Below, in pieces: positions 31,340-40,905 of a DNA stretch of 64,000 nucleotides (positions are counted from its first letter, which is position 1; every line of letters starts with the position of its first letter). This DNA comes from Vibrio sp. CB1-14. GTDB taxonomy: Bacteria > Pseudomonadota > Gammaproteobacteria > Enterobacterales > Vibrionaceae. A program made the translations under genes and the position numbers. The notes under the pieces were generated by a model, which was not told where the DNA came from, ran no database searches, and saw nothing but the letters and a program-made list of their open reading frames with translations. The stretch spans positions 2,480,001 through 2,544,000 of the forward strand of contig NZ_CP115920.1 of assembly GCF_040412085.2 (NCBI RefSeq), read 5' to 3'.

Positions 31340-34300
31340 ATGAGTCATTCTCCACTACTTCCACTGAATGCCCCGCAAGGCAAAGGTGATAAAAAACATC
31401 TCGGAAATCTGATTGGTGGCGCACTGGCGCTATCTATCGGTGAACACGCGTTAGCCCATAACCAGCACACCTTACTGGTAGTGCCGGATCCGCAGTTGGC
31501 GCTGAAACTTCAAGGTGAGTTAGAGCAGTTCTACCCGGGAGATGTTGCTCTTTTCCCGGATTGGGAAACACTGCCTTATGACAATTTCTCGCCGCATCAA
31601 GATATCATCTCCGATCGTATCGCCAGACTGTACGCCCTGCCGCAACAAGCCAACGGCATCACCATAGTGCCCGTGAGCACCTTGCTACAGCGCCAAAGCC
31701 CACGCGACTATCTGATGCAGCACACCTTGATGGTGAAAACGGGCGATCTGTTCTCTCTCGATAAGCTCAGAGTACAGCTAGAAAACTCAGGCTATCGTCA
31801 TGTTGACCAAGTGTTTGGACCAGGTGAATACGCTAGCCGCGGATCGATTTTAGATCTCTACCCAATGGGCAGTTCTGCACCGTATCGCATCGATTTTTTC
31901 GATGATGAAATCGACACTATTCGCACCTTTGATCCTGAAAATCAGCGCTCAATTGAGGACATTTCAGAGATCCGCCTACTCCCAGCGCACGAATTTCCGA
32001 CCACCAAAGAGGCCATCGAAGAGTTTCGAACTCGTTGGCGTCAGCAGTTTGATGCCAGACGAGAACCTGAATCCATCTACATGCAAGTCACGAAAGGGAC
32101 TTGGCCTGCGGGTATCGAATATTGGCAACCGCTATTTTTTGATCACACGGAAACCTTATTTGATTATGTCAGTGATGACGCACAGGTCATCATGGTGGGA
32201 GAAGTAGAAACCGCCGTCGATAATTTCCTTGCCGATGTCGATAGCCGTTACGAGCAGCGTAAAGTCGACCCACTTCGACCATTGCTAGCACCCACAGAGC
32301 TATGGCTAGAAAAAGATGAGTTCTTTAGCCGCCTTAAGCAGTATCCACAGCTGCAATACCATACGGATGCGATCAAAGAGAAAGCAGGACGCAACAACGC
32401 CCCTGTTGAGGCGCTACCAGACATTACAGTGCAGCATCAGCTTAAAGAGCCGATGGCGCAGATCCGTCAATTCACCGAGCAGTTTAGCGGCAATATTGTC
32501 TTTTCGGTCGAATCTGAAGGTCGTCGAGAAGCACTACTTGAGCTACTGCATCGCATTAAGCTTCGCCCAGTTGAGCAGAGCAATCTGTCTGAAGCCCTTG
32601 CCAGTAATGAACGCTTCACTCTGATCATCGGCCAATGCGAGCATGGATTTCGCTACCAAGACAGCTTTGCACTTATCTGTGAAAGTGACATGTTGGGTGA
32701 CCGTGTTATCCAACGCCGCAAGAAAGAAAAACGCTCCATAAACAGCGACACGGTAATTCGAAACCTCGCCGAGCTAAAACCAGGACAACCTGTGGTACAC
32801 ATCGACCACGGTATTGGCCGCTATGTCGGTTTACAGACGCTTGAAGCCGGCGGCATGACCACAGAATACGTAACGCTTGAGTATCAAAACGACGCCAAGC
32901 TCTACGTACCTGTTGCGTCACTTAACCTTATTGGTCGCTATTCTGGCGGCGCAGAAGAGTCCGCACCGCTGCACAAACTTGGTGGCGAGGCTTGGGCGAA
33001 AGCGCGCCGTAAAGCGGCAGAAAAAGTCCGTGACGTAGCCGCAGAACTGCTTGATGTCTATGCCAAACGTGAACTCAAGCCTGGCTACAAATTCAAGCTA
33101 GACCGTGACCAATACGCTACCTTTAAAGCTGGTTTCCCATTCGAAGAAACGGACGATCAAGCTCAGGCGATAAATGCGGTCATGTCGGACATGTGCCAAC
33201 CAAAAGCGATGGATCGCCTAGTTTGTGGTGACGTAGGTTTTGGTAAAACAGAAGTCGCCATGCGAGCAGCCTTTGTCTCCACGGACAATGGCAAACAGGT
33301 TGCGGTTTTAGTCCCGACTACCCTACTCGCTCAGCAACACTTTGAGAACTTCCGCGATCGCTTTGCCAACCTGCCAATCCGAGTGGAAGTACTCTCGCGC
33401 TTTAAGTCGGCCAAAGAGCAAAAAGCGATTCTACAAGATGTCGCAGATGGCAAAGTCGATATCGTGGTGGGTACCCACAAGCTGCTGTCCAGTGATATTC
33501 GATTCAAAGATTTAGGTCTGCTGATCGTTGACGAAGAACACCGCTTTGGTGTTCGTCAGAAAGAGAAAGTAAAAGCGATGCGAGCGGATGTCGATATTCT
33601 GACGCTGACTGCAACCCCTATTCCAAGAACGTTGAATATGGCCATGAGTGGTATGCGAGACTTGTCTATCATCGCTACACCACCAGCCAGACGACTTGCG
33701 ATTAAAACGTTTGTACGTCAAAGCGAAGATAGCGTGGTTAGGGAAGCGATTCTTCGTGAGATCATGCGTGGTGGTCAAGTCTACTTCCTACACAACCAAG
33801 TAGAAACCATCGAGAAAGTGGCCGCTGATCTTGAAAAACTGGTTCCAGAAGCCCGCGTCACGGTCGCTCACGGTCAAATGCGGGAACGCGAACTAGAGCG
33901 CGTGATGAACGACTTTTATCATCAGCGGTTCAATTTGCTAGTGTGTACCACCATTATAGAAACTGGCATCGATGTTCCAACGGCTAACACCATCATTATG
34001 GATAGAGCCGATAACTTGGGTCTTGCGCAGCTGCACCAACTTCGTGGCCGTGTGGGTCGTTCGCACCACCAAGCTTATGCATATATGCTCACTCCGCATC
34101 CTAAAGCCATGACCAAGGATGCTATCAAGCGTTTAGATGCTATCGCTTCACTCGAAGACTTGGGCGCTGGTTTCACGCTTGCCACACACGATTTAGAAAT
34201 ACGTGGTGCGGGTGAATTACTGGGTGATGAACAAAGTGGCCAAATTCAGTCTGTTGGCTTCTCACTGTATATGGAAATGCTTGAACAGGCAGTTGAAGCG

Positions 34301-34795
34301 CTTAAAGAAGGTCGAGAGCCTTCGCTAGACGATCTGCTGCGTGAGCAAACCGAAGTTGAGCTGCGGATCCCTGCGCTACTCCCAGACGATTACATTCCAG
34401 ACATTAACACCCGCTTGTCGATGTATAAACGCATTGCGAGTGTGGGCAATGAAGATCAACTTAACGAACTTAAGGTCGAGCTTATCGACCGCTTTGGTCT
34501 ACTTCCTGATGCAGCGAAACACCTACTGGAAGTTGCCAAAATGAAGCTTCGTGGCGGGTCGCTGAAAGTGAAGAAAGTAGAAGCGCATGAGAAAGGCGGC
34601 TATATTGAGTTTTATCCAGACGCTGACATTAACCCAGCCTTCTTAGTTAAACTACTGCAAGCTCAACCGACCAAGTTTGCGATGGAAGGGCCAACCAAGT
34701 TTAAGTTTATGGAGTCATTGACCGATCGCCGTAAGCGCTTGAACTACTTAAACAGCATGCTTGATGAGTTTGAAGCCAATCGACTACCGGCCTAA
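31340..34795 (+). CDS. mfd: Transcription-repair coupling factor Mfd
   Basis: A 1151-residue protein. The UvrB-like N-terminal module (LFPDWETLPYDNFSPHQD, GEYASRGSILDLYP), the RNA-polymerase-binding CarD-like domain (GQPVVHIDHGIGRYVG near 485), the RecG-like helicase with Walker A GDVGFGKTEVAMRAA (near 632) and DEEHRFG, and the translocation motif (TTIIETGIDVPTANT) are all in order. It removes stalled RNA polymerase at lesions and recruits UvrA. The length agrees with E. coli Mfd (1148). Confidence 0.98.
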   Translation: MSHSPLLPLNAPQGKGDKKHLGNLIGGALALSIGEHALAHNQHTLLVVPDPQLALKLQGELEQFYPGDVALFPDWETLPYDNFSPHQDIISDRIARLYALPQQANGITIVPVSTLLQRQSPRDYLMQHTLMVKTGDLFSLDKLRVQLENSGYRHVDQVFGPGEYASRGSILDLYPMGSSAPYRIDFFDDEIDTIRTFDPENQRSIEDISEIRLLPAHEFPTTKEAIEEFRTRWRQQFDARREPESIYMQVTKGTWPAGIEYWQPLFFDHTETLFDYVSDDAQVIMVGEVETAVDNFLADVDSRYEQRKVDPLRPLLAPTELWLEKDEFFSRLKQYPQLQYHTDAIKEKAGRNNAPVEALPDITVQHQLKEPMAQIRQFTEQFSGNIVFSVESEGRREALLELLHRIKLRPVEQSNLSEALASNERFTLIIGQCEHGFRYQDSFALICESDMLGDRVIQRRKKEKRSINSDTVIRNLAELKPGQPVVHIDHGIGRYVGLQTLEAGGMTTEYVTLEYQNDAKLYVPVASLNLIGRYSGGAEESAPLHKLGGEAWAKARRKAAEKVRDVAAELLDVYAKRELKPGYKFKLDRDQYATFKAGFPFEETDDQAQAINAVMSDMCQPKAMDRLVCGDVGFGKTEVAMRAAFVSTDNGKQVAVLVPTTLLAQQHFENFRDRFANLPIRVEVLSRFKSAKEQKAILQDVADGKVDIVVGTHKLLSSDIRFKDLGLLIVDEEHRFGVRQKEKVKAMRADVDILTLTATPIPRTLNMAMSGMRDLSIIATPPARRLAIKTFVRQSEDSVVREAILREIMRGGQVYFLHNQVETIEKVAADLEKLVPEARVTVAHGQMRERELERVMNDFYHQRFNLLVCTTIIETGIDVPTANTIIMDRADNLGLAQLHQLRGRVGRSHHQAYAYMLTPHPKAMTKDAIKRLDAIASLEDLGAGFTLATHDLEIRGAGELLGDEQSGQIQSVGFSLYMEMLEQAVEALKEGREPSLDDLLREQTEVELRIPALLPDDYIPDINTRLSMYKRIASVGNEDQLNELKVELIDRFGLLPDAAKHLLEVAKMKLRGGSLKVKKVEAHEKGGYIEFYPDADINPAFLVKLLQAQPTKFAMEGPTKFKFMESLTDRRKRLNYLNSMLDEFEANRLPA

Positions 34796-34919
34796 ACGAC
34801 ACAAGTAGAGCCTTGCCGAAACATAAAGCTGATGAATGGCACAAATTGTTTCGGCAACACTTTGTATTAATTGATATACTGGATCCCACTCACCGACAGT
34901 GGCCATCAATGGAGAAACA

Positions 34920-35720
34920 ATGAAAAAACTGATCCCACTGCTACTCCTATTGGTCTCTATGCCAAGCTTGGCACAGAGACAATTTGACATAGAAGTGATC
35001 GTTTTTAAGCGCGCCATCAATCCTGAAAAAGTGAATGAGTCATGGCCAAACGATGTGGCAGACATTGACTTTAGTCGCGCCGGCTCTCTTAACGATGCGA
35101 GTTATCGCGCGTCAAAAAATGTCACCGTGTTGCCGACAGCCTCTTTTCAGTTAAACGAAGAAGCCAATAAGCTTAAGAATCATGCGGGTTACACTGTATT
35201 GCTTCATAAAGCCTGGCGCCAAGGCGACAATGGTAAAGGCTCTGCACCTATCTTCCATCTTCGAGCAGGTAAAGACTACTCCACTGAGTTTTACTCTGAC
35301 GGCTCTGAAAAAGGCAGCCTAAGCAACACATCATCACCCGTTGAAGGCGTAACTGAGCAAGCCATCGATAAACCACTGTATGAGCTTGATGGAAAACTGC
35401 AGATTTATGTTCAGCACTACCTCTATGCAGAGGCGCAACTTGACCTTAAATCACCAAGTACCAAACAAGTAGTTGTTGAAGCACCATTAAACGAAGCTCC
35501 AATAGAAATTACAAACACAGAAACAACCACCGATGCCGCGCAGCCAGACAGTAATGTTATCGCTGGTAATCTCGAAGCCATTGAGCCACAACGTGAAACA
35601 TTGACCTTCTTGAAAGACTATCGCCTGGATCAGAAACGTCGTATGCGCAGTAGTGAAACTCACTATCTCGATCACCCATTAATGGGAATGATCATTCAAG
35701 TACGACGTGTTCAAAACTAG
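34920..35720 (+). CDS. csiV: Peptidoglycan regulator CsiV
   Basis: A 266-residue exported protein beginning MKKLIPLLLLLVSMPSLAQ, a typical signal peptide cleaved after SLA. The core (RQFDIEVIVFKRAINPEKVNE) and a TLTFLKDYRLDQKRRMRSSE-type C-terminal part match CsiV, which in V. cholerae activates LpoA and thereby PBP1A, and protects cells against D-amino acids. The start at 34920 is chosen for GGAG seven bases upstream and the signal peptide. It lies 124 bases after mfd, where V. cholerae has it, and ends in a strong terminator. Confidence 0.85.
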   Translation: MKKLIPLLLLLVSMPSLAQRQFDIEVIVFKRAINPEKVNESWPNDVADIDFSRAGSLNDASYRASKNVTVLPTASFQLNEEANKLKNHAGYTVLLHKAWRQGDNGKGSAPIFHLRAGKDYSTEFYSDGSEKGSLSNTSSPVEGVTEQAIDKPLYELDGKLQIYVQHYLYAEAQLDLKSPSTKQVVVEAPLNEAPIEITNTETTTDAAQPDSNVIAGNLEAIEPQRETLTFLKDYRLDQKRRMRSSETHYLDHPLMGMIIQVRRVQN

Positions 35721-35753
35721 TCGATACACAATCTTCTAGATACACTCTCTTCT

Positions 35754-35780
35754 AAAGACTCGCATTGCGAGTCTTTTTTT
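35754..35780 (+). terminator. Terminator after csiV
   Basis: Perfect stem AAAGACTCGC / GCGAGTCTTT with loop ATT, followed by TTTT. Confidence 0.93.
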
Positions 35781-35852
35781 ATTTCATTTCCCCAACTCTC
35801 AAAAAGCCAATAGAGCTGTGAACTCACTCGCATAAACGTTTATACTTTGGCT

Positions 35853-36404
35853 ATGAACGTCAATTACACCATATACACCAAGCGCTTATGCTTACGTCTG
35901 CTAACACCAGACCATGTACCGCAGTTTGCAAACGCGATCCAAACCTCACCGTCACTTCATCAGTGGATTGATTGGTGCCACTCCAATTACACCGAAGAAG
36001 AAGCATTGGAGTTTATTAGTGCCACGCGGCTCAATTGGGTAAAAGCGTCGGCATTTGGCTTTGCACTGTTTAGTCGCGATAGTGACGAGTTTCTCGGTAT
36101 GGCCGCATTCAATGAGTTTTATCATACCTTCAACATGGGAAGCCTAGGCTACTGGCTTAAGGATTCGGCGCAGCACCAAGGCTACGCCCTGGAGGCGATG
36201 GATGCGATTATTGAATTTGCCTTTGCTCACCTACTCCTAACGCGCTTAGAGATTGTCTGTGACCCGGACAACTCGCCTAGTCACCATCTTGCAGAGCGTT
36301 TGGGGGCAACCTTCGAATGTGTCGCGCAGAATCGCTACATCTTTAACGGCAAGCCGAAAGCAGGAATGGTCTACTCGATTACACCAAACACGCGCAGGGT
36401 ATAG
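35853..36404 (+). CDS. GNAT N-acetyltransferase (RimJ/RimL-like)
   Basis: A 183-residue member of the GNAT superfamily, RimJ/RimL/YdaF-like: TKRLCLRLLTPDHVPQFANAI at the start, FGFALFSRDSDEFLGMAAF in the middle, and the acetyl-CoA loop LKDSAQHQGYALEAMDAIIEF near residue 103. The acceptor is unknown; family members acetylate ribosomal protein N-termini or small amines. The ATG at 35853 is chosen; the only earlier in-frame start is TTG at 35847. There is almost no room for a leader: TATACT at 35841-35846 is seven bases before the ATG, so the mRNA might be leaderless. Confidence 0.9.
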   Translation: MNVNYTIYTKRLCLRLLTPDHVPQFANAIQTSPSLHQWIDWCHSNYTEEEALEFISATRLNWVKASAFGFALFSRDSDEFLGMAAFNEFYHTFNMGSLGYWLKDSAQHQGYALEAMDAIIEFAFAHLLLTRLEIVCDPDNSPSHHLAERLGATFECVAQNRYIFNGKPKAGMVYSITPNTRRV

Positions 36405-36451
36405 AGCCAACTTCAATTAGCATCTTATCTAACGGGTCAGATTCGAAACAA

Positions 36452-36480
36452 AAAAAAAGGAAGCTTACGCTTCCTTTTTT
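36452..36480 (+). terminator. Terminator between the acetyltransferase gene and ptsG
   Basis: Stem GGAAGC / GCTTCC with loop TTAC, extended by A and T runs on both sides, so it can serve both convergent genes. Confidence 0.9.
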
Positions 36481-36502
36481 CGTTCATTTTGGATTGAGCT
36501 GA

Positions 36503-37936
36503 TTAGCCGTGGTTGCGAATCCACTCATCCATGTCTGTTTTCAGGTTGTCAGACTTGGTACCGAAGATAGCTTGAACACCACCAGATACTACAACTACAC
36601 CTGCAGCACCAAGTTGCTTAAGCTTGTCTTGGTCAACGATTTCAGTGTCTGCTACAGCAACACGTAGACGTGTGATACATGCATCTAGACCTGTGATGTT
36701 CGCTTTACCGCCGAACGCTGCAACTAGTTCACCAGCCATTTCGTTACCAGAAACTTCTACACCAGCTTCTTCAGTTTCGTCTTCACGGCCTGGAGTCTTA
36801 AGGTCCATTGCAGTGATTACTGTGCGGAATACGAAGTAGTAGATTGCTGCGTATACTAGACCAACACCAATCATTAGACCAAGTTTCTGAGAGTTACCAG
36901 ACAGAACTAGGAAGTCAATTAGACCGTGTGAGAATGAAGTACCGTGTACAAAACCTAGAGTGTTTGCAACAACGTATGCAGAACCAGCTAGTAGAGCGTG
37001 GATTCCGTATAGTAATGGAGCTACGAATAGGAACGAGAATTCGATTGGCTCAGTGATACCTGTTAGGAACGATGTTAGAGCAGCAGAAGCCATGATACCC
37101 ATAACTTTAGCGCGGTTCTCAGGCTTAGCACAGTGTGCAATAGCGATTGCAGCAGCTGGTAGACCGAACATCTTGAACATGTAACCACCCGCTAGCTGAC
37201 CGAAGCCATTACCAGCAGCACGAGACGCTTCGTCTGCAACTAGGTAACAAGTTAGTACGCCGTTTTGAGTTTCGCCTGCAGCGTTAACACAAGTACCTGC
37301 TTCGAAGAAGAACGGTACGTTCCAAACGTGGTGTAGACCGAATGGGATTAGAGAACGCTCAACAACACCGTAGATACCGAATGCTAGTTGTGGGTTTTGC
37401 TCTGCAGCCCAGTGAGAGAATGCACCGATAGCAGCACCGATTGGTGGCCATACGATAGATAGGATGATACCTAGTGCAATCGCAGTGAAACCAGTGATGA
37501 TTGGCACAGCACGCTTACCAGCGAAGAAGCCAAGGTACTCTGGAAGTTGGATTTTGAAGAAACGGTTGAATGCCCAAGCAGCCACACCACCGACAAGGAT
37601 ACCACCTAGTACACCTGTATCGATTTTCTCAACGCCCATAACACCAGCCATAACGCTTAGCGTTGCAGTCATGATGCCGTAACCAACGATAGCAGCTAGA
37701 CCTGCAACACCGTCGTTGTTAGTAAAGCCAAGTGCTACACCTACAGCGAATAGCAATGCCATTTGGCCGAATACTGAGCCACCAGCTTGTTCCATAAGGT
37801 TAGAAACTACTTCTGGAATGAAGCCAAGGTTGGCAGCACCTACCCCAAGAAGAATACCTGCAACTGGTAGTACCGATACTGGCAGCATCAGAGACTTACC
37901 AACTTTTTGCAGGTTAGCAAAAAGGTTCTTAAACAT
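36503..37936 (-). CDS. ptsG: PTS glucose permease, IIBC
   Basis: A 477-residue inner-membrane permease. The IIC domain fills residues 1 to about 390 with about ten helices ([32 protein letters not shown] and others). The IIB domain follows, with the phosphorylated cysteine in [13 protein letters not shown] near residue 423. It takes up and phosphorylates glucose, the phosphate coming from EIIA-Glc. The start at 37936 is preferred: AGGAG lies seven bases upstream, and a longer frame (to 37984) adds an untypical extension. It is monocistronic, with a long upstream region holding a CRP-like half site. Confidence 0.96.
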   Translation of the reverse strand: MFKNLFANLQKVGKSLMLPVSVLPVAGILLGVGAANLGFIPEVVSNLMEQAGGSVFGQMALLFAVGVALGFTNNDGVAGLAAIVGYGIMTATLSVMAGVMGVEKIDTGVLGGILVGGVAAWAFNRFFKIQLPEYLGFFAGKRAVPIITGFTAIALGIILSIVWPPIGAAIGAFSHWAAEQNPQLAFGIYGVVERSLIPFGLHHVWNVPFFFEAGTCVNAAGETQNGVLTCYLVADEASRAAGNGFGQLAGGYMFKMFGLPAAAIAIAHCAKPENRAKVMGIMASAALTSFLTGITEPIEFSFLFVAPLLYGIHALLAGSAYVVANTLGFVHGTSFSHGLIDFLVLSGNSQKLGLMIGVGLVYAAIYYFVFRTVITAMDLKTPGREDETEEAGVEVSGNEMAGELVAAFGGKANITGLDACITRLRVAVADTEIVDQDKLKQLGAAGVVVVSGGVQAIFGTKSDNLKTDMDEWIRNHG

Positions 37937-38336
37937 GTTTATGCTCCTGATAAAGTTATTAGTATTTATGGGCTCTAACGGCACACCCCCGTAGCCTAAA
38001 TGTTAGCACCCATAGAAAATGTAACCACGATTCGAATTATATTTTCTGCCTCTAAATATATCTTGATGGCACTCAAGGTTTCTACACACTTACGAAATTT
38101 AGTTTCAAAACTACGCATAGATCACGTTTCGAATCACCTTGTGTAATGGTTTTCAGGCGCCTTAAATAATTGAAATGTAAAGGAATTATAATTATATCAA
38201 TTAATTTCACTGAGTGAATAAAATAGGCTTCTAAGTTATTTTACGTAACATAATTACAGTTTGTGCAGAATCACCTCTTTTTTCTCAACAGAAATCGTTA
38301 ACATTAAATTTATTTGAACTTTTCAATTTTTTTCGA
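37937..38336. other. ptsG upstream region
   Basis: 400 bases without a gene, strongly AT-rich. A CRP-like site is listed apart. AT-rich blocks at about 38160-38320 include several hexamers that could be promoter elements for ptsG; I cannot single one out. No Mlc-type repressor site is clearly visible. Confidence 0.4.
38108..38129 (-). promoter_or_regulatory. CRP-like half site upstream of ptsG
   Basis: On the minus strand AAACGTGATCTATGCGTAG has a perfect GTGATC half and a poor second half compared with the 22-base CRP consensus. It lies about 170 bases before the ptsG start. Glucose permease genes are usually CRP-activated. Low confidence. Confidence 0.35.
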
Positions 38337-38359
38337 CAAAAAAGGCGCAAATTGCGCCC
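38337..38359 (-). terminator. Terminator after tatD
   Basis: A perfect odd palindrome (GGCGCAA-A-TTGCGCC at 38344-38358) followed on the minus strand by TTTTTT. It lies 33 bases past the tatD stop and ends the long fab-to-tatD run. Confidence 0.85.
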
Positions 38360-38391
38360 TTAGTAACCACATGTGTCAAAGTTGTTATTTC

Positions 38392-39159
38392 CTAGCTCAA
38401 AAAAAGATCGCGGTAATTTTTGCTGGTTTTTTCAGCGACCTCAGACAATGACACCCCTTTGAGCTGCGCGATATAGGCTGCAACTTCGACAACATACGCT
38501 GGTTGGTTCTCTTTTCCGCGGTGCGGAATAGGCGCAAGATACGGAGAGTCCGTCTCAATAAGCAGGCGTTCTAACGGTAATTGTTTCACGACTTCTTTGA
38601 GTTCTTTTGCTTGTCTGAAGGTAACAATACCTGAAATCGAGATATAAAAGCCCAGCTCCATAGCCGCTTTCGCGAAAGGCAAGTCCTCAGTAAAGCAATG
38701 GATCACGCCACCACAACGCTCTGCATGACCATTTTTTAGTATATCAAGAGTGTCTTGACGTGCGTTGCGAGTATGAATGATGAGCGGTTTATTCACGTCA
38801 ACCGCAACGTCAACTTGCTGCTCAAAGCGACGTTTCTGAAGCTCTGCTGTGTCTGGTTGGTAGTGATAGTCCAGCCCAGTTTCACCAACAGCCACAACAC
38901 GTTCGTCAGCCACATAACGTTTAAATTGTTCTAGCGAAAAATTACTTTCTACGTCCAGAGGATGAACGCCACAAGATGCCATAATTTGCGGGTATGGCTT
39001 GATAAGCTCCATCATCGCTGGAAAAGAATCTAGCGTAACACCTACGGATAAGAGCTGTTCGACGTTCGCTGCTTTGGCTTTATTCAGTACGTCTTGAATA
39101 CCATCGTGTAGCTCGTCGTAGTTGAGCTTATCAAGATGACAATGTGAATCTACAAACAT
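38392..39159 (-). CDS. TatD family metal-dependent hydrolase (YcfH)
   Basis: A 255-residue TIM-barrel deoxyribonuclease-like protein: metal ligands in FVDSHCHLD (start), ETGLDYHY near residue 92, IIHTRNA near 126 and GVIHCFTED near 150. YcfH of E. coli lies between holB and ptsG exactly as here. The family acts as 3'-5' DNA exonucleases or as D-aminoacyl-tRNA-related hydrolases; the physiological substrate of YcfH is not settled. It lies 133 bases after holB. Confidence 0.94.
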   Translation of the reverse strand: MFVDSHCHLDKLNYDELHDGIQDVLNKAKAANVEQLLSVGVTLDSFPAMMELIKPYPQIMASCGVHPLDVESNFSLEQFKRYVADERVVAVGETGLDYHYQPDTAELQKRRFEQQVDVAVDVNKPLIIHTRNARQDTLDILKNGHAERCGGVIHCFTEDLPFAKAAMELGFYISISGIVTFRQAKELKEVVKQLPLERLLIETDSPYLAPIPHRGKENQPAYVVEVAAYIAQLKGVSLSEVAEKTSKNYRDLFLS

Positions 39160-39292
39160 AATAATTTACTTAATTAACTATGAAAAATTTGAGGAATACG
39201 GAGCTGGTATGGAGTTAGACAATCGGTTTGGCCTAACCCATAGGGTAGACCAAGACCGTGTGTAAGGTTAGAACGAGACGAAAATTAAGCAA

Positions 39293-40246
39293 CTAAAAAC
39301 GGTATAACCAGTTCGTCATCAAGAGTTCAGTATTGAGGCCACTAGAGATCGACAGCTGCTGCTTTAGCTCAGCGAGAGCCTCCGCCTGTTGAAACAAGGT
39401 TTGATAGTCGAAATGTGCCGCTAACCGCTTCGCCTCTGATATTGTCGTGTCATCGGTTACACCAAGCGCCTGTTTTTGCGCACTCACCAACACGAGCCAA
39501 AGCCAAGAAAGCTGAACGTCGACAGCCACATCGCTCTTTACTAAGCTCGTCATCAATGACGACACGTCCGTTTGACCACTAATCACGACTTGGATAAAGG
39601 ACTCAAGCAGACTATTAAAGACTTTCTCATGACCTTGCTCTATAAAAGCCTTCATCACTAAAGGCTCGCTCTGACAGAGGTAGGCAGCCTGAGGTGATAC
39701 GTCTTTATTAAGTTGCTGACTCACCCACTCACAAGCAGCTTGCTGTGTCGGAGCAGCAATTGGCCAAGCCTCACAACGACTTCTTATCGTCGGCAGCAAA
39801 CGTTGTGCGTTGTCCGTTGACAGAATAAACACACAGGAGCTTGATGGCTCTTCGAGCGTTTTTAACAAAGCATTAGCTGCAGAGGCATTCATACGCTCTG
39901 CTTGTGGAATCACAATCACTCGGTAGCCCCCAAATTGGGAGGACTCTAGTGCCCACTTATTAGCTTGGCGAATTTGTTCAACAGAAAGCGTCTTTTTATC
40001 CTTCTCAGGCAGCACCATATGCACGTCAGGATGTGATTCTGAACGGATTAAGCTACAGGCATGACAAAATCCACACGGCTCAGACGCATCATTCTCGCAC
40101 ATCAGCCCGCTAACATAGCGATCAATCAATGCTTGAGGTGCAAGACCCGGTTTAGCCTGTAATAGCATCGCCCCCGAGATGTGAGCTCGTTCTAAGTTGG
40201 ACTTAAGTTGCTGCCAAGTGGTCGTGTGCCAAGGATACGCGTACAT
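39293..40246 (-). CDS. holB: DNA polymerase III delta' subunit
   Basis: A 317-residue clamp-loader subunit. A zinc module lies at CENDASEPCGFCHAC near residue 50, preceded by a hydrophobic AAA+ start (MYAYPWHTTTWQQL). The segments SVEQIRQANKWALESS and ALLKTLEEPSSSCVFIL (near 115) are conserved, and the Walker A lysine is absent as expected for delta'. With delta, tau and gamma it loads the beta clamp. The start at 40246 is supported by AGGAAAGG five bases upstream; it lies eight bases after the tmk stop. Confidence 0.95.
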   Translation of the reverse strand: MYAYPWHTTTWQQLKSNLERAHISGAMLLQAKPGLAPQALIDRYVSGLMCENDASEPCGFCHACSLIRSESHPDVHMVLPEKDKKTLSVEQIRQANKWALESSQFGGYRVIVIPQAERMNASAANALLKTLEEPSSSCVFILSTDNAQRLLPTIRSRCEAWPIAAPTQQAACEWVSQQLNKDVSPQAAYLCQSEPLVMKAFIEQGHEKVFNSLLESFIQVVISGQTDVSSLMTSLVKSDVAVDVQLSWLWLVLVSAQKQALGVTDDTTISEAKRLAAHFDYQTLFQQAEALAELKQQLSISSGLNTELLMTNWLYRF

Positions 40247-40254
40247 AACCTTTC

Positions 40255-40905
40255 CTATTGCTGTGCTAACCAAACTTTAACCGCTTGGCGAATATCCGCT
40301 TGAACCGAATCGATATCTTGGCTGGCATCAATAGTCACAATGCTCGAATCCTCACTCGCTAAATTCAAGTATCGTTCGCGAGTGCGCTCAAAAAAGCTAA
40401 TGTCCATTTTTTCAATGCGATCCAATTCACCACGGCCACGAGCACGCTCAAGACCGAGACGTGGCTCAATGTCTAAATACAAAGTAAAGTCTGGCTTAAA
40501 GCTACCAAGCGCGATCTGCTTTAACGACGACATAATATCGGCATCAATTTGACGACCGCCGCCCTGATACGCCTGCGATGACAGATCATGACGATCCCCT
40601 ATCACCCAAGCGCCCTTTTGCAGCGCTGGCTTAATCACGGTTTCTACAAGCTGAATACGAGCAGCATACATCAATAGAAGCTCTGAGCGATCTTGCAGCG
40701 CTTCACCTGGCTGTTCTTCTTTAACCAAGGCACGCATTTTCTCTGCCAACAAAGTACCGCCTGGCTCACGGGTGTTCTCTATGTGCTCAATACCGGCAGC
40801 GTCGAGCTCTTCACGAAGAACATTAATCGCAGAGCTTTTACCTGCGCCTTCCAGACCCTCAATAACTATGAATTTACCTTGAGGAATGAATTTACCTTGG
40901 TTCAT
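40255..40905 (-). CDS. tmk: Thymidylate kinase
   Basis: A 216-residue dTMP kinase: P-loop GLEGAGKSS near residue 17, TREPGGT near 44, and LID-region arginines ([14 protein letters not shown] near 154). It makes dTDP from dTMP. The N-terminus carries an in-frame duplication of QGKFI (DNA 40868-40899), giving a short extra lead before the first strand. Its ATGA overlaps the mltG stop by four bases. It is an essential gene of the fab-mltG-tmk-holB run. Confidence 0.97.
   Translation of the reverse strand: MNQGKFIPQGKFIVIEGLEGAGKSSAINVLREELDAAGIEHIENTREPGGTLLAEKMRALVKEEQPGEALQDRSELLLMYAARIQLVETVIKPALQKGAWVIGDRHDLSSQAYQGGGRQIDADIMSSLKQIALGSFKPDFTLYLDIEPRLGLERARGRGELDRIEKMDISFFERTRERYLNLASEDSSIVTIDASQDIDSVQADIRQAVKVWLAQQ

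Noticed and set aside
36624..37994. Plus-strand frames inside ptsG
   Set aside because: They are shadows of the hydrophobic, codon-biased ptsG sequence, with no starts or similarity of their own.
39160..39292. Possible small gene between holB and tatD
   Set aside because: 133 bases without a start codon followed by a convincing frame; a few short inverted repeats only.
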